From Saccharibacillus endophyticus (lineage in GTDB: Bacteria > Bacillota > Bacilli > Paenibacillales > Paenibacillaceae): a stretch of 64,000 bases of DNA. Where the stretch lies: the NCBI RefSeq assembly GCF_013185185.1, contig NZ_JAAZWE010000002.1, positions 248,001-312,000 on the forward strand, read 5' to 3'. A program made the position numbers and the translations under genes. Below the pieces are notes generated by a model that saw nothing but the letters and a program-made list of their open reading frames with translations, searched no databases and was not told where the DNA came from. Below are positions 62,157-64,000 of the stretch, piece by piece (position 1 is the first letter of the stretch; every line of letters begins with the position of its first letter).

Positions 62157-62765
62157 TTATTCATAAATATGATACGTGCGGCCGCTCTCGATTCCGAGTA
62201 CGCTGCGAACAAAGTAGTTGGCGACGCGATCGGCGGGAACCGGGTTGAAGCCTTTAAAGAAATCCGCATACTTTTCCGCCGACTCCGTTAGCAGCCCCGG
62301 ACTTACCGAGTTCAATCGGATACCGCGAGGAAGCTCAAGCGCCGCCGCCTGTACGAACGCGTCGATCGCCCCGTTCACCATCGAGCTGGAGGCGCCGCGC
62401 GGAATCGGGTAGTCTTTCAAAATGCCGCTGACCAGCGTGAAGCTGCCGTTGTCCTTCAATTTATGCTGGCCGAGCAGTACCGTGTTCACCTGACCCAGCA
62501 ATTTGTTGTTGATGCTTTTGAGGTTGTTTTCCGGGGTGAGATCGGGAACGGCGTCATAATGCGTCGACCCCGCCGCGATGATGACGTGATCCAGCTCCCC
62601 AACTTCGTTGAACAGTGCGGAAATGCTGGACGTATCGGTCATATCCACCTTATAATCCCCCGCGGAACGTCCTGCCGTAAAAGTCTCGATGCCGTGCTCT
62701 TTCAACTTCGCGACGATCGCGCTTCCGAGCGTTCCTTCGCCGCCGATCACCAATGCTTTTGACAT
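62157..62765 (-). CDS. Short-chain dehydrogenase-like protein without the Tyr-Lys pair
   Basis: 202 residues. Rossmann start ALVIGGEGTLGSAIVA (G-x-x-G-x-G variant). The usual Y-x-x-x-K is absent: the corresponding block reads PRGASSSMVNGAIDAFVQAA with Ser/Asn. The motif LELPRGIRLNSVSPGLLTES is the conserved region of a small, shortened SDR group. NAD(P) binding is likely. Catalytic activity is uncertain. Confidence 0.85.
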   Translation of the reverse strand: MSKALVIGGEGTLGSAIVAKLKEHGIETFTAGRSAGDYKVDMTDTSSISALFNEVGELDHVIIAAGSTHYDAVPDLTPENNLKSINNKLLGQVNTVLLGQHKLKDNGSFTLVSGILKDYPIPRGASSSMVNGAIDAFVQAAALELPRGIRLNSVSPGLLTESAEKYADFFKGFNPVPADRVANYFVRSVLGIESGRTYHIYE

Positions 62766-62778
62766 GTCTAAATCTCTC

Positions 62779-63000
62779 CTATTCCTGCTTGTTTAAGATA
62801 CCCGAGTTGAATCGAATTTCTCTCGCTCTCGCAATCGCTTTTGCCAACTTGTACGCATGCTGCGCGTAGACAGCCTTTTTCGATGAAAATCGCTGCATGA
62901 ATCGACAGAAATAGTAGGCCACATACAGTCTTGTCAGACCGTAGCGCCGACTCAGTCCCTGCCAGTCTTCATTATAAAAATGTTCGGCTTTCTTCTTCAT
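62779..63000 (-). CDS. Small basic hypothetical protein
   Basis: 73 residues from MKKKAEHFYNEDWQGLSRRY, with GGAGG at 6-7 nt; the longer frame to 63066 overlaps the DUF2625 gene. It is Tyr/Arg/Lys-rich, probably helical and soluble, with no family recognised. It lies between DUF2625 and the SDR gene on the same strand, 21 bases from the former, so it may be in one transcript. Confidence 0.55.
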   Translation of the reverse strand: MKKKAEHFYNEDWQGLSRRYGLTRLYVAYYFCRFMQRFSSKKAVYAQHAYKLAKAIARAREIRFNSGILNKQE

Positions 63001-63020
63001 CCCTGCACCTCCGCAATCGA

Positions 63021-63698
63021 TTACGAACCGAACAGCTGCTTCCTCATGTCCTGCTGCATGTCCCATAATTCCGCGACCGGAACCGGATTTCGATCCGCTT
63101 TGTTCACGTCACGACCTTCCTCGGACCATAGAAACGGATAGATCATCATCGCTTGTCCGCCGTTCAGCATACGCACATCTTTTTCCCAGCCGGTCCACCG
63201 AAATGTCGCGTAATACTGCTGCAGATCGCCGTTCAACGCCCAATGAAGAAAATCGGTATAGCCTTTCTCCGTATCTTCCCATTCCAGCGTATCCGGCGCA
63301 AAATAATGAATGTTCGGCGAATGATCGTTAAACGCCCCGTTGTTCACCGCAAAAAATCCGCCCGCGACATCATACGCCACAATCACATAGCTTTCCGGTT
63401 TAAACTTCAACGCAATCGGATCGGGCCCAAGAGCATTCCAGGAACGAATATCGCCCGCGATCTCCGGATGACCCGAGCCGAGCACGCGCAGCCATCCGCC
63501 ATCTATTAACAATCCTCCGGTATTCAGCACAACCGCGCCCAACGTCGCCTTGTCGCTCATTTGCAGATCAACCAGCGTCTGTTCGGCCTGCGGGCGATCT
63601 CTTTCCAGCACAACAACTTCATTATCCGCCGACTTAATCGCTTCTTCGGTCGGATTCCATGCCGAATTTTCGGACAACAATTCATGCAGAGCTTTCAT
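63021..63698 (-). CDS. DUF2625 protein
   Basis: 225 residues. LHELLSENSAWNPTEEAIKS at the start, GGLLIDGGWLRVLGSGHPEI (about 60-80) and FFAVNNGAFN..IHYFAPDTLEWEDTEKGYTDFL are the family's conserved blocks; the length is normal. Soluble, function unknown, sometimes linked to immunity-like SUKH relatives (weak inference). It lies 36 bases after the partial gene at the right edge. Confidence 0.85.
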   Translation of the reverse strand: MKALHELLSENSAWNPTEEAIKSADNEVVVLERDRPQAEQTLVDLQMSDKATLGAVVLNTGGLLIDGGWLRVLGSGHPEIAGDIRSWNALGPDPIALKFKPESYVIVAYDVAGGFFAVNNGAFNDHSPNIHYFAPDTLEWEDTEKGYTDFLHWALNGDLQQYYATFRWTGWEKDVRMLNGGQAMMIYPFLWSEEGRDVNKADRNPVPVAELWDMQQDMRKQLFGS

Positions 63699-63734
63699 GC
63701 CGTATTTGTCATCTCCTTATCGGCGCTGCGCGAC

Positions 63735-63998
63735 TTATAACCAACGAATGGCCTTTCCCCGAACAATCGGTACATCATGTTCTTCCGCCCACAACAACAA
63801 CTCCCACCGCTGACGCTCGCCTTCGCGGTCTTCCGCGAACTTGATCGAATAATCGTTCGGCACCAGCCATGCTCCATGTGGTTTGACGGCGATCGACACC
63901 AGAATAACTCCGAACATGACCATCAAAGCATCGCTGCTCAGCCAAGGCTGGTAACGTCCGATGATATACAAATAAGCAACAGATGACCACCCGATCAA
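63735..63998 (-). CDS. Hypothetical protein at the right edge (5' end uncertain)
   Basis: At least 87 residues, open to the edge of the window; the TTG at 63998 is the first possible start seen but the gene may extend further. One or two hydrophobic segments (AYLYIIGRY and ALMVMFGVILVSIAV) precede a cytoplasmic tail rich in Glu and Arg (DREGERQRWELLLWAEEH). I recognise no family. Confidence 0.5.
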   Translation of the reverse strand: MIGWSSVAYLYIIGRYQPWLSSDALMVMFGVILVSIAVKPHGAWLVPNDYSIKFAEDREGERQRWELLLWAEEHDVPIVRGKAIRWL

Positions 63999-64000
63999 AT

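Overview
The window looks like a chromosomal segment of a Gram-positive spore-former relative, most likely Paenibacillaceae (Paenibacillus/Saccharibacillus type). The reasons are a moderately high GC content with strong AGGAGG-type ribosome binding sites, frequent TTG/GTG starts, an AbrB-type regulator, a LicT/BglP system with RAT antiterminators, T-box leaders, and VanZ, DUF1963 and YlmA-like genes. The genus is an inference. No rRNA, tRNA, CRISPR array, prophage or intact insertion sequence was seen.

Layout. 1-7.4 kb: end of an M20 dipeptidase, DegV, a DUF4261/DUF1963 pair, an MFS transporter, a lone OppD ATPase and a glutaminase. 7.4-10.1 kb: leuA behind two complete leucine T-box leaders in series, then an ABM-domain enzyme. 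10.4-15 kb: a decayed siderophore-binding-protein gene, a histidine phosphatase/HD hydrolase pair, a VTT membrane protein, an AbrB regulator and a GNAT. 15-20.6 kb: a heterodimeric ABC exporter behind a Gly/Arg-rich protein and a dyad-rich promoter, then Fur. 20.8-30.3 kb: SDR/DUF2867 protein, metallophosphoesterase, GNAT remnant, HD hydrolase, ClpB, CbpA-like DnaJ, a FIVAR-like secreted protein and Hsp20. 30.3-39.3 kb: acetyltransferases, an APH-like kinase, and a YknXYZ/MacAB-type efflux system whose adaptor has a giant coiled coil, divergent from an OmpR/VanS-like two-component pair. 39.4-45.2 kb: small hydrophilic protein, YlmA-like ATPase, histidine phosphatase, Nudix, HD-GYP, BKACE and manganese catalase. 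45.4-48.7 kb: licT-bglP operon with a RAT/terminator before each gene and a cre-like site. 48.7-55.4 kb: GNATs and remnants, DUF2809, a phosphatase, alkaline phosphatase, an NTR-like anchored protein, VanZ and a 3-hydroxyisobutyrate-type dehydrogenase. 55.5-59 kb: HK-RR-ABC module of the peptide-antibiotic immunity type. 59-64 kb: membrane protein, threonine synthase, SRPBCC protein, SDR, DUF2625 and an edge gene.

The most distinctive signals are: (1) a family of intergenic palindromic elements (about 320, 19240, 19910 and 29550) whose inner hairpin arms change sequence between copies but stay complementary; (2) tandem Leu T-boxes on leuA; (3) the 863-aa adaptor with two sets of about 25-29-residue repeats forming a predicted hairpin of about 40 nm; (4) the fully wired licT-bglP antitermination operon with no glucosidase gene; and (5) several gene remnants, including a gene with an in-frame TGA at codon 10 and a palindrome at its 3' end. 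Functions are assigned from motif recognition only; no database search was run.
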